DNA from: Candidatus Methanoperedens sp.
GTDB lineage: Archaea; Halobacteriota; Methanosarcinia; Methanosarcinales; Methanoperedenaceae
Direction of reading: 5' to 3'
Assembly: GCA_026552975.1 (NCBI GenBank)
Contig: JAPMTR010000065.1
Span: 45,359-109,358 of the forward strand
Length of the DNA: 64,000 nucleotides
Part shown: positions 45,142-53,440 of the stretch, one piece after another
How the letters are laid out: each line of letters starts with the position of its first letter
How positions within the stretch are numbered: position 1 is the first letter of the stretch
Program-made: the position numbers and the translations under genes
Notes under the pieces: generated by a model
Databases searched by the model: none
Told to the model about the DNA's origin: nothing
The model's input: only the letters and a program-made list of their open reading frames with translations

Positions 45142-46184
45142 GGGTTCACCCTGAATCGCAACAGGGCTGCAATGCCGCCCAGGGAGTCGAGTTTTTTTCC
45201 GGGTTCAAACTCTGTGCTAAATACAACGATCTTTCCCTGCGAATGCTCTACATCCTTCAGGAAGCCATCGATGGAGGTGCCTTCACGCTCGGTGCGAAGC
45301 AGTTCATCAGTTATCAAAAGTGTGTGAATGGCGCCAAGGGACTGGGCGTTCCTGACATCTTTCGCCCCATAGGATACTTTTCCATTCATCGATATCTCTT
45401 TCATCAATTCCTCGATAAGTATTGCTTCACGCCCGATCCTTGATTCTTCCATGATCCGATCGACTGCTCCGCGCCTTAAAACTTCCTGGAATCCCGATAT
45501 CCCAATAGAAGTTGTATCCTCTAGAACGGACTTTTTAGTAAGTTCGGGTTCCCTTGTTCGTATGAATTCAAGAAAATCCTCTTTTGTGAATCCTGGTCCT
45601 GCTATTATGACCGCATCCACTTTTTCAGCCGCCCATTTTAATTGTGAAGCAAGTTCACCAAAAAATTCATTCCTATTATTTCCTTCCCCTTTACCAAGGG
45701 ACTGCCTCAGGGATGAGGATTCTTCCACCCCGAACTGGCGCACCATTCCTATGGATGCCTCTCCCTCTTCTATCGTTGCGATTATTACTTTTGGGCGTTT
45801 TGATGCGATCTCTGCTTCCCGTACTCTTTCCAGCTGATCATTCTTCCATTTCTTAATTATAGAAATATCGGTGCCCTCTTCGATGTTAAGGGTATGGTAT
45901 GCACCTATGTCTATCCCTTCGGCGATTGTGCCGTGTACACGAAGACGGTTTGAGAACTTGTGAAATTCCACCTTCTCCACCAAAATGCCAAGACGGACGG
46001 TTTTCTTATCCGCTTTTTCAGGTCTTATTTTATCGGTAGCTCCTTCGATCCTGCGTTTTGTGAATGAATAAACCAGATCTTGCGGTTCGAGGATATATTT
46101 CAGGTGCCAGAGGTCATCCAGTGATTCCATCATAAGAGAGATCTCACCTTCATTGAAGCGCAGTCCTTTTTTTAATACTTTCAT
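45138..46184 (-). CDS. pelA: Pelota, mRNA surveillance protein
   Basis: Archaeal Pelota frees ribosomes stalled without a stop codon, together with aEF1alpha acting as Hbs1 and with ABCE1. The 348-residue length is standard. MKVLKKGLRFNEGEISLMME and DDLWHLKYILEPQDLVYSFT are the N-terminal domain, which binds the decoding site. VDAVIIAGPGFTKEDFLEFI is in the central eRF1-like domain, and VSYGAKDVRNAQSLGAIHTL in the C-terminal one. The GGQ loop of release factor eRF1 is absent, as expected. It is cotranscribed with mptN and the upstream S-layer-domain gene. Confidence 0.95.
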   Translation of the reverse strand: MKVLKKGLRFNEGEISLMMESLDDLWHLKYILEPQDLVYSFTKRRIEGATDKIRPEKADKKTVRLGILVEKVEFHKFSNRLRVHGTIAEGIDIGAYHTLNIEEGTDISIIKKWKNDQLERVREAEIASKRPKVIIATIEEGEASIGMVRQFGVEESSSLRQSLGKGEGNNRNEFFGELASQLKWAAEKVDAVIIAGPGFTKEDFLEFIRTREPELTKKSVLEDTTSIGISGFQEVLRRGAVDRIMEESRIGREAILIEELMKEISMNGKVSYGAKDVRNAQSLGAIHTLLITDELLRTEREGTSIDGFLKDVEHSQGKIVVFSTEFEPGKKLDSLGGIAALLRFRVNP

Positions 46185-46188
46185 TTTG

Positions 46189-46707
46189 TCACCATAATTT
46201 GTAAATTATATAAGACATGAACAGGATAAAAAGAACGCCAATTACTAGGATCCCTGCTTCTGGATCGTCTTTCCTCTGCAGGAAGTTTTCATTTTCCTGG
46301 ACTTGTGTCTCGACAGGTGTTATTTCTATTATTTCAGGGGCTGGCTTATCGGGATCCATATACTGGTATACGGGAAAAAAGGAAACAAGGTTCTTATCAT
46401 CCGAGCCTGAATATATATTATCGATCTTCATGGATAAAATTGTCCTGTTTGTTTTATTATATGTAAAAAGGTCATTGATATGAATGATCTCGCTTTTTAT
46501 GTAGGCGTCCTTCGATGTCAGTTCGATCCAGGCTGAGCCGTCGTTGCTTACGCTTTTTATTGTAATTACATATCCCTGAGCAAGGACATAGGATCCGCCC
46601 GTCGAAAGATAAAAACTTGTTCCATTAAGAATGATATCATTAGTTGCCGACGCGGAATAAGCAAAAAATAATATGAAAAGGAATAAAGTGAATGTATTTC
46701 TGCCCAT
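46189..46707 (-). CDS. Membrane-anchored single S-layer-domain protein
   Basis: A 172-residue protein with a signal peptide (RNTFTLFLFILFFAYSASA), one ~110-residue beta-rich domain and a C-terminal membrane helix (AGILVIGVLFILFMSYIIY). The domain reads SFYLSTGGSYVLAQGYVITI, WIELTSKDAYIKSEII and ILSMKIDNIYSGSDDKNLVS, then FFPVYQY, like one half-repeat of the Methanosarcina S-layer protein (PF07752/DUF1608 type). The small size suggests an accessory or membrane-proximal S-layer component. It precedes pelA by four bases in an operon with unrelated functions. Confidence 0.75.
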   Translation of the reverse strand: MGRNTFTLFLFILFFAYSASATNDIILNGTSFYLSTGGSYVLAQGYVITIKSVSNDGSAWIELTSKDAYIKSEIIHINDLFTYNKTNRTILSMKIDNIYSGSDDKNLVSFFPVYQYMDPDKPAPEIIEITPVETQVQENENFLQRKDDPEAGILVIGVLFILFMSYIIYKLW

Positions 46708-46773
46708 TATATCTTTTTATTGAGTTTGTACGAATGCTTATATATTTCCATAGCACCTCACGATAAAATCAAT

Positions 46774-47028
46774 ATGGTAATTTCAGTAAGGGTTTGTTCA
46801 GGAAGAACTGCTTTCGAAGTGAGCACCAATGTCAGGATAGATCTTATCAAAATAAGTAATGTCTTAAAATCAAGAGTGGCCACCAAACACATTTTATTGC
46901 TTGAACATAAAGGGGTAGAAGTTTCATTATATCCCAGCGGAAGGATGATCATTAAAACAAAAACAAAGGAAGAATCCATTGAAATTGCAGAAGACCTTTT
47001 GAAGGTATTGGGGATCACTGTTAATTGA
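46774..47028 (+). CDS. Small alpha/beta protein of unknown function
   Basis: 84 residues from the ATG at 46774 (MVISVRVCSGRTAFEVSTNV). A TATA-like CTTATATATTT at ~46738 lies about 28-35 bases upstream, consistent with a leaderless start; the longer frame from 46720 would begin before the promoter. The C-terminal VEVSLYPSGRMIIKTKTKEE then SIEIAEDLLKVLGI forms strands followed by a helix, recalling a TBP- or Pcc1-like half-fold. I cannot decide between these or confirm either. It is divergent from the S-layer-domain gene. Confidence 0.6.
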   Translation: MVISVRVCSGRTAFEVSTNVRIDLIKISNVLKSRVATKHILLLEHKGVEVSLYPSGRMIIKTKTKEESIEIAEDLLKVLGITVN

Positions 47029-47154
47029 ATAAATATGATATTAATAATTCAAACTGATTAATCTATACCATGTTAGTTATCAATTTGGTTATCAATAACT
47101 ATTTACCATACAAAAAGAATATTCACATTTGCCACAACACGAATGAAAAGTGAT

Positions 47155-47415
47155 GTGGGGCACGCTTTGATGAGCGAGCGAGGAATCGCCAGAAGAACCA
47201 TACTGGAAAATAATTAAATTTCCAGGTTTCCCGGGTGTAATTACCCTGTAACCATACAAGGTTTAAAAGGAAGTGGCTTGACTGGGATTACTTTCAAACG
47301 GATGCCGAAAGAAAGCATGGGAGTGCAATTTGTAGCAAGTCAACACACAGTATGTGTTGCGAGGGTGCTACATGCCCTGGGTAACAGAAAAGGGTCAGCT
47401 CATCACCCCTCCATA
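47155..47415 (+). ncRNA. Candidate structured RNA of unknown class
   Basis: The 437-base gap between 47029 and 47465 has no credible ORF but many consecutive hairpins on the plus strand. They are CGCT/AGCG (47163-47176); GCGA-GGAA-TCGC (47178-47189), a GNRA tetraloop; CTGGAAA/TTTCCAG (47203-47225); GGTT..GGGT/ACCC..AACC (47225-47253); and GTAGCA/TGCTAC (47332-47371) enclosing AACACA/TGTGTT (47342-47358). TTGACT at 47278 can also pair with AGTCAA at 47338. The 47074-47101 stretch holds an AT-rich TAGTTAT/ATAACTA dyad that may be promoter or operator. I cannot assign it to RNase P, SRP, riboswitch or intron classes. Confidence 0.45.
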
Positions 47416-47465
47416 TTTTGGTAAGTTTCAATTATTCTGATATTTTCTCAATTTAATACTTGTTA

Positions 47466-47993
47466 TCATTTTACGAGACCGACTTGCATATTCTGGCCCA
47501 GAATACTTTGTTCCTTGAAGTGGTATTCCCTCTGGTTCCGATTTCCCCTTCTTATTAATATGTTTTCATGGCACATCCTTGCCAGGTATGTTGAAACCGT
47601 GCTCAACCCTATTTTGCCATAAACATTCTCATACTGTCTTTTCACATCAAGTGAAGAGAACCATATACCTGGATACTCAAATCTCAGGAACATCTCAAGT
47701 CTTTCTTTTATTGAAAGAGTCCCTGATCCACTAATTATTTCCTGGATCGCTGCCGTATGATGTATTGGTGCATTTTTCCCCGAAACCGAGAGGATGAATT
47801 TTGTGGCTGATACTACCGGGAATTCACCCTCAAATTCCGCATCTGCTTTTGCCCCGTCATCTCTAGCTATGCGTACCCGTACTTCATCGGCTTCGATCGA
47901 ATTAAGATAAGCGACTGCAAGATCAATGCAATCTGGACCTTTATAATTAATACTACCTGAATTTTTTCCTTCGATCTCAAGACTTATTTTCAT
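47466..47993 (-). CDS. Winged-helix protein of unknown function
   Basis: 175 residues from the ATG at 47993 (MKISLEIEGKNSGSINYKGP), preceded by GAGGATT. The N-terminal ~85 residues form an alpha/beta region (IDLAVAYLNSIEADEVRVRI). The C-terminal ~80 residues contain helices and a hairpin (VYGKIGLSTVSTYLARMCHE then NILIRRGNRNQREYHF), typical of a winged HTH. A folded leader (48009-48070) lies just upstream. It is convergent with the candidate RNA. Targets are unknown. Confidence 0.65.
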   Translation of the reverse strand: MKISLEIEGKNSGSINYKGPDCIDLAVAYLNSIEADEVRVRIARDDGAKADAEFEGEFPVVSATKFILSVSGKNAPIHHTAAIQEIISGSGTLSIKERLEMFLRFEYPGIWFSSLDVKRQYENVYGKIGLSTVSTYLARMCHENILIRRGNRNQREYHFKEQSILGQNMQVGLVK

Positions 47994-48008
47994 AATCCTC
48001 AAAATATT

Positions 48009-48070
48009 GGAGAGCTGCCCACCCATCGAGACAGGCAGCTTCACATGCGGATTTCCCCTCCGACGTCTCC
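48009..48070 (-). promoter_or_regulatory. Three-way-junction leader upstream of the wHTH gene
   Basis: On the minus strand P1 GGAG (48070-48067) pairs with CUCC (48012-48009). P2 is CGGA-GGGGAAA-UCCG (48062-48048). P3 is AGCUGCC (48040-48034) with GGCAGCU (48019-48013) around a 14-base loop. The ATG is 15 bases downstream of P1, so the structure could mask the ribosome site. No known riboswitch consensus is recognised. The order and spacing of helices resemble a compact sensing or protein-binding leader. Confidence 0.4.
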
Positions 48071-48470
48071 TTTCCTGTAATTGTAGTTCATGTTTGTGAA
48101 CGCATGTGAACAGATATTCTTAATTGTATTTATACTTTCAGTAGAAATAACGGTTTTTCATCATTTTTAATAAATAAAGAGCAATTTTAGATTATTTTTA
48201 GAAATAAAGTTATTTAATGTATTTATTTAGTATATAAATAGATATAATACTTTATTATTTAATTTAAATTGATATTTTTACGTGTAATATTTCTCCAGTG
48301 GAAATGTGGGGGTGACCTTTATTTTTGCTTAACACAGATATTCACAGTTTTTTAATGAAAATATTACATTATACACCCATATTTAGAAATCATAGAATAT
48401 ATTTCGTCAGGAAAACTGGAAAATCTATTTTAATTAATAAACTAAATCTAGATAAGGCAGGTTAACTGAT
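48071..48470. other. AT-rich intergenic region holding the acs promoter
   Basis: The 400 bases between the wHTH leader and acs are strongly AT-rich. They include a TTTAGTATATAAATAGATATA box near 48223-48246 and TTAATTAATAAACTAAATC close to acs. They contain promoters for both divergent genes but no ORF or repeat I can support. The acs start is preceded by AAGGCAGGTTAACTGAT, a weak ribosome site. Confidence 0.4.
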
Positions 48471-50453
48471 ATGTCTGAAAATTCAATAGAATCTTTACTA
48501 GAAGAAAAACGTATCTTCTATCCACCTTCAGAATTTAGTAAAAAAGCTATTATAAAAAACTTTGAAGAGTATGGACAAATATATAAAAGATCCATCAACG
48601 ATCCGGAATCATTCTGGGCGCAGCAGGCACTGCAACTTGAATGGTCTAAAAAGTGGGATAAAGTTCATTACTGGGATGCCAGAAAGGCTATTTGTCGCTG
48701 GTTCGAAGGCGGAAAACTAAATGCTTCAGTTAATTGCCTTGACAGGCATCTTCCAGCATGGGGAGACCGTATCGCCATAAAGTGGGAAGGGGATGGCGGT
48801 GAAATGCAGAGTTTCACATACGAACAATTACACAGGGAGGTCTGTAAATTTGCGAACGTTTTGAAGAGAAAAGGTGTAAAAAAAGGAGACAGGGTTGCGA
48901 TCTACCTGCCAATGATCCCGCAACTTGTGATCTCGTTGCTTTCCTGCGCAAGGATCGGAGCCATTCACAATGTTGTATTTGGCGGATTCAGCGCTGATTC
49001 GCTCAGTGACCGAATACACGACAGCGCATGTTCATTTGTAATTACAGCGGACGCAGGTATGAGGGGTGGAAAGAAGATACCCCTTAAAGAAAATGTTGAC
49101 AGGGCATTGGAACGGATCGATAGGAACACTGTAAATACTGTGGTTGTATTCGATCGTACCGGGTCTGAAGTGACTATGAAACCCGGAAGGGATCTGTGGT
49201 GGCATGAAGAAATGAAGGACGCTTCTACGGAGTGTGAACCTGAAGTGATGGATGCGGAGGATCCGCTGTTCATTCTTTACACAAGCGGAAGCACAGGTAA
49301 ACCAAAAGGTGTTCTTCACACGACCGCGGGTTATCTCCTTTATGTCATGCAGACTTTTAAATGGATATTTGATTACCGGGATGAAGATTTATACTGGTGC
49401 ACAGCAGACATCGGCTGGATAACAGGGCACAGCTACATCGTTTATGGCCCCCTTGCAAGCGGAGCCACAAGTCTAATGTTTGAAGGTATCCCGAATTATC
49501 CTGAACCTGACAGGTTCTGGGAACTTATTGAGAAGTATAAAGTGAATATATTCTACACAGCCCCCACTGCCATAAGAGCGCTTGAGAGAAGTGGGGATGA
49601 ATGGCCAAACAGAAGAGATCTATCAAGCCTGAGACTTCTGGGTACGGTGGGAGAACCCATAAATCCCGAAGCATGGATGTGGTACCATAATGTGATCGGG
49701 AACAAGCAGTGTCCTATCGTCGATACATGGTGGCAGACTGAAACAGGAGGGGTCCTTATCACCCCTATTCCGGGCGCAACACCGCTCAAACCAGGTTCTG
49801 CAACATTTCCATTTCCCGGGATCGTTCCAATGGTAGTAAAACCGGATGGGACTCAGGCCAGTGTCAATGAAGGGGGTCAACTTGTTATCAAGAAACCCTG
49901 GCCAGGGATGATGAGAACCGTTTATGGCAACCATGAACGATTTATTGATAAATATTTTTCGCAGTTCCCTGGATTGTACCAGACAGGTGATAGCGCCAGG
50001 ATAGACGAGGACGGATATTTCTGGATAATGGGACGAATAGATGATGTGATAAAAGTTTCAGGACACAGGCTTGGAACTGCGGAAATAGAAAGTTCACTTG
50101 TTTCCCATAATGCAGTAGCGGAAGCTGCGGTCGTTGGTTATCCCCATGCTATAAAAGGCGAAGCGGTTTATGCCTTTGTTACGCTCAAAGAAGGTGTCAC
50201 AAAGACTTCCGACCTGAAAGCAAAGCTTTTGTCCCATGTTAGAAATTCTATAGGACCTATAGCAAAGCCTGAAAAGCTGCAATTTGCAGAAGCACTTCCC
50301 AAGACGCGCTCTGGCAAGATCATGAGGCGAATTCTAAGAAAGATCGCATCGGGTGATATCCATGACCTTGGTGATATCACTACACTTTCTGATCCATCAG
50401 TAGTAGATATTCTGGTAAAGGAGAGGGAACGCGAGAAAGAACGTGAGGAATAA
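48471..50453 (+). CDS. acs: AMP-forming acetyl-CoA synthetase
   Basis: Acs activates acetate to acetyl-CoA through acetyl-AMP. The 660-residue length is standard. Visible motifs: [19 protein letters not shown] P-loop ([20 protein letters not shown]) near residue 268, the adenylate motif [31 protein letters not shown] with the hinge, and [17 protein letters not shown] whose Lys is normally acetylated for control. The N-terminal Acs domain ([20 protein letters not shown]) is present. It may serve acetate assimilation or, in anaerobic methanotrophs, acetate turnover. It stands alone on the plus strand. Confidence 0.96.
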   Translation: MSENSIESLLEEKRIFYPPSEFSKKAIIKNFEEYGQIYKRSINDPESFWAQQALQLEWSKKWDKVHYWDARKAICRWFEGGKLNASVNCLDRHLPAWGDRIAIKWEGDGGEMQSFTYEQLHREVCKFANVLKRKGVKKGDRVAIYLPMIPQLVISLLSCARIGAIHNVVFGGFSADSLSDRIHDSACSFVITADAGMRGGKKIPLKENVDRALERIDRNTVNTVVVFDRTGSEVTMKPGRDLWWHEEMKDASTECEPEVMDAEDPLFILYTSGSTGKPKGVLHTTAGYLLYVMQTFKWIFDYRDEDLYWCTADIGWITGHSYIVYGPLASGATSLMFEGIPNYPEPDRFWELIEKYKVNIFYTAPTAIRALERSGDEWPNRRDLSSLRLLGTVGEPINPEAWMWYHNVIGNKQCPIVDTWWQTETGGVLITPIPGATPLKPGSATFPFPGIVPMVVKPDGTQASVNEGGQLVIKKPWPGMMRTVYGNHERFIDKYFSQFPGLYQTGDSARIDEDGYFWIMGRIDDVIKVSGHRLGTAEIESSLVSHNAVAEAAVVGYPHAIKGEAVYAFVTLKEGVTKTSDLKAKLLSHVRNSIGPIAKPEKLQFAEALPKTRSGKIMRRILRKIASGDIHDLGDITTLSDPSVVDILVKEREREKEREE

Positions 50454-50474
50454 AGAGCTACACTAATTTTGAAA

Positions 50475-50852
50475 TTACTTGTCCTGTTGGTCATTTTTCA
50501 TTTTCTTGAATATCTTATTCCATTCATTGAGAAATAGGACAAAACCTGAAATTGCAATGAGTTCAAATATCTCATATGTCACAAAATCAGGAGCATCCTT
50601 TTCAAGACCTTCAAACAATTCATGAATTAGTATAAAAAAGCCTGCTATGAATATAAAGATAGAACTTCTGAAGAAGCTGTCTTTTTCTGATAAGATAGAA
50701 TCAGATCTCGCAGTTTTCTTCTGTATGAATTTCCATGCCAGAGCTATTTGAATCCCAAGATAGATCAGGATCATAGAAAGTATTATCATCATTCCTTCTA
50801 CAATCTTATATAAAGTATAATCATCAATCATACTTCCCAATATTCGATCCAT
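50475..50852 (-). CDS. Small multi-pass membrane protein (family B, related to 43805-44185)
   Basis: A 125-residue protein with four hydrophobic segments (for example GMMIILSMILIYLGIQIALAW and FIFIAGFFILIHELFEGLEKD) and a polar loop SEKDSFFRSSIFIFIAG. The DSF-x-R loop and the helix spacing echo the protein at 43805-44185. The C-terminus is Lys-rich and cytosolic. It converges with acs. No catalytic motif is visible. Confidence 0.6.
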   Translation of the reverse strand: MDRILGSMIDDYTLYKIVEGMMIILSMILIYLGIQIALAWKFIQKKTARSDSILSEKDSFFRSSIFIFIAGFFILIHELFEGLEKDAPDFVTYEIFELIAISGFVLFLNEWNKIFKKMKNDQQDK

Positions 50853-50960
50853 ATATGCGATTTAGGCTCTCTGTATTTATAATTGTTTCGGATTAAAATA
50901 GTAGAATATTTAAGAACCGGATAAAATTTATAAAGGCTGAATGCATAAGCAGGAACGCCT

Positions 50961-51134
50961 ATGAGTGTAAATGTAAATCGTTATAAATGTGGATACTGCG
51001 GTGCATGTGTGGGTGTATGCCCTGTCGGGGCGCTTGAGCTTGTGGAAACCTGGATAGAAATAGATAATACCTGCACGAATTGCGGGGTATGCGCAAAGAT
51101 ATGTCCCGTGGGGGCTCTGGCGGTGGTCAAATGA
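50961..51134 (+). CDS. Two-cluster 4Fe-4S ferredoxin
   Basis: A 57-residue protein with two CXXCXXCXXXCP motifs: CGYCGACVGVCPVG-type sequence at residues 10-20 and CTNCGVCAKICPVG at 38-49, giving two 4Fe-4S clusters. Its TGA overlaps the ATG of the geranylgeranyl reductase gene (ATGA), so the two are translated together. In Methanosarcina acetivorans the neighbouring ferredoxin donates electrons to this reductase for full lipid saturation, and the arrangement here matches that pair. Confidence 0.93.
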   Translation: MSVNVNRYKCGYCGACVGVCPVGALELVETWIEIDNTCTNCGVCAKICPVGALAVVK

Positions 51135-52309
51135 AAGAAAAGTACGATATTATTGTGGTGGGAGCAGGACCTGGGGGTTCGATCACGGCAAAAACATGTG
51201 CAAAAGCTGGACTGGATGTGCTGCTCATTGAAAAAAGACAGGAAATAGGCGATCCTGTACGGTGCGCTGAAGGTTGTGCAAAGGAAGGATTGATCAAACA
51301 TATCCAGCCTGATAAAAGATGGATAGCTGCGGAAGTGAAAGGATCAAAGATAATAGCACCCGACGGCACCCAGATAAAAATGTCTGAAGAGGATTCAGGT
51401 GGAAAAGCCGGGTACACTCTTGAAAGGAAGGTATTTGATCGCGCTCTTGCTCAGGAGGCTGCCATAGCAGGTGCCGAAGTAATGGTAAAAACAAGAGCAA
51501 CAGGACTATTAAGAACTAATGGCCGTGTATCCGGGATAAATGCCATGTATATGGGAGAGACTCATGAGATCAAGGCTGATATCGTTATTGGGGCAGATGG
51601 TGTTGAATCAAAAGTAGGAAGATGGGGTGGGATAGATACATCATTGAAGCCCGATGATATCGATACATGCGCCCAGTTCCTGGTTACAAATATTGACGCG
51701 GGTGAATACAGCAAATTCTTCATGGGTGAGAAATATACTCCAGGAGGATATGTCTGGATATTTCCGAAAGGTCCGAATTCAGCAAATGTTGGTCTAGGCA
51801 TCCTTGGGAGTAAATGCGGGAAAGTCCGGCCGATTTCACTCCTTGAAAATTTTATGAAAACGAATATGCCAGAAGGTAAGGTCATAGAAATTGTCGTAGG
51901 GGGCGTCCCTGTGGGCGGCCCAATAGAACGAACGGTGGCTGATGGTCTTATTCTTGTGGGAGATGCTGCGCGGCAATCCGACCCTCTGACAGGCGGAGGA
52001 ATTATAAACGCCATGGATGCTGGAAAAATAGCAGCGGAGGTCTGCATAAAAGCAAAAGAGAAAGGAGACTATACTATCAGGACATTGAATGAATATGAAC
52101 ACAGGTGGCGTGCTACTATCGGAAAACAATTAATCAGATCACTCAAGGTCAAAAATCTTCTGGTAAAACTTTCGGATGAGCAGTTAAATCAGCTTGCTCA
52201 TTCCCTGGAGGAGATAGATACTAGCAAAATGCCTTTGCCAAAAGTGCTGCCAATTTTATTCAAAAAGAACCCAAAGTTGTTATGGGAACTGAGGACATTA
52301 TTTATTTGA
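51131..52309 (+). CDS. Geranylgeranyl reductase (digeranylgeranylglycerophospholipid reductase)
   Basis: A 392-residue FAD enzyme saturating archaeal isoprenoid lipid chains. Starting at 51131 it opens MKEKYDIIVVGAGPGGSITA, the dinucleotide-binding Rossmann motif. PVRCAEGCAKEGLIKHIQPD is the family signature. ADIVIGADGVESKVGRWGGI and GLILVGDAARQSDPLTGGGI (FAD ribityl motif) are clear. The upstream frame to 51080 overlaps the ferredoxin and is not the start. The product acts at the inner membrane face with the ferredoxin as electron donor. Confidence 0.94.
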   Translation: MKEKYDIIVVGAGPGGSITAKTCAKAGLDVLLIEKRQEIGDPVRCAEGCAKEGLIKHIQPDKRWIAAEVKGSKIIAPDGTQIKMSEEDSGGKAGYTLERKVFDRALAQEAAIAGAEVMVKTRATGLLRTNGRVSGINAMYMGETHEIKADIVIGADGVESKVGRWGGIDTSLKPDDIDTCAQFLVTNIDAGEYSKFFMGEKYTPGGYVWIFPKGPNSANVGLGILGSKCGKVRPISLLENFMKTNMPEGKVIEIVVGGVPVGGPIERTVADGLILVGDAARQSDPLTGGGIINAMDAGKIAAEVCIKAKEKGDYTIRTLNEYEHRWRATIGKQLIRSLKVKNLLVKLSDEQLNQLAHSLEEIDTSKMPLPKVLPILFKKNPKLLWELRTLFI

Positions 52310-52443
52310 GCTTGCCAAAAATAATATATCCATAATATTTTTCGCATTCTTGTTATACTAAGGTTCAGTCTTGTTTTACATCATAATAAATATCATAGCA
52401 AACTTTTAAAAACTATATAACTAATTATGAAGAGGAGATAATT

Positions 52444-53355
52444 TTGAAATATGAAGAATATATCCCTGTCATTGGAATGGCTTTCATGCTGTTGCTTGTC
52501 CAGCTTATTGCTGTGGCTTTAACACCATCGATGGATGAAAACAATTTCAAGGCATTTGAAGATCCAGAAGATCCAACTAATGTTATTGTGTGGGTAGCAA
52601 TAATCCTTATTTTCACAGGATTTATATTTCTCGTTATTAAATTAAATAAGAAATGGATGATACAGGCTTTTATCCTCATTAGCGTGGGTTGGACTTTATA
52701 CTATATTTTTTATGCTCTCTTTTCGGTCTTCTTACCACCAGAAATAAATCTCCCCCTGACGATCATACTTTCGGTTGGCCTGACGCTTCTTTTATATAAA
52801 TTCCCTGAATGGTATATAATTGATACAACAGGGGTGCTTCTCGGAGCAGGTTCAGCTACTATTTTTGGAATATCTCTTGATATCGTCCCTACCCTTCTTC
52901 TTCTAGTGGCACTTCTTGTCTATGATTATATTGCTGTCTACCAGACCAAACACATGGTAAAGCTTGCCGAGGGTGTAATGGATCTTCGGCTTCCAATATT
53001 GCTTGTGATACCAAAGCACTGGAATTACTCATTTCGCAGCGAAAAATTCGATAAAGAGGATCGAGAAGCTTTCTTCATGGGGCTGGGAGATGCCGTTATG
53101 CCCACCTTGCTTGTTGTTTCTGCAAATTTTTTCATAAAAGATACAACATTCTATTCAATTCCTATCATCGGAGAAATGAATCTCCCTGCAATTGGAGCAA
53201 TTCTTGGCACATTCCTGGGTTTTTCAGTACTTATGACCTTGGTAATGAAGGGTAAACCGCAAGCTGGTCTTCCCTTCTTGAACGGCGGGGTCATCCTGGG
53301 ATTTGTTGTGGGTAGCCTGATAGCGGGTTCAAGCATTCTTGGTGGATACCTGTAA
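52444..53355 (+). CDS. Presenilin/signal-peptide-peptidase-like intramembrane protease
   Basis: A 303-residue membrane protein with about nine hydrophobic segments. The catalytic aspartates are in LLVYDYIAVYQTKHM (YD motif) and FFMGLGDAVMPTLLVVSAN (GLGD motif). The third motif, PAL in the family, reads PFL (GLPFLNGG). It begins at a TTG with GGAG ten bases upstream; no earlier ATG is credible. Archaeal PSH homologues cleave transmembrane segments; the substrate here is unknown. It is preceded by the lipid reductase gene and followed by herA. Confidence 0.9.
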   Translation: MKYEEYIPVIGMAFMLLLVQLIAVALTPSMDENNFKAFEDPEDPTNVIVWVAIILIFTGFIFLVIKLNKKWMIQAFILISVGWTLYYIFYALFSVFLPPEINLPLTIILSVGLTLLLYKFPEWYIIDTTGVLLGAGSATIFGISLDIVPTLLLLVALLVYDYIAVYQTKHMVKLAEGVMDLRLPILLVIPKHWNYSFRSEKFDKEDREAFFMGLGDAVMPTLLVVSANFFIKDTTFYSIPIIGEMNLPAIGAILGTFLGFSVLMTLVMKGKPQAGLPFLNGGVILGFVVGSLIAGSSILGGYL

Positions 53356-53440
53356 CCAGCGAAATCGGTTAAAGAAATTATTAAAATGAAAACACTCGCA
53401 TCGAAAGTATAATGCCTTCTTGAAATAATCCTGACACACA

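Noticed and set aside
47155..47415. RNase P RNA
   Set aside because: A stretch with ACAGAAAAGGG loosely recalls the conserved 3' region, but the 5' GGAAAGUCC-type region is absent, so the assignment was not made.
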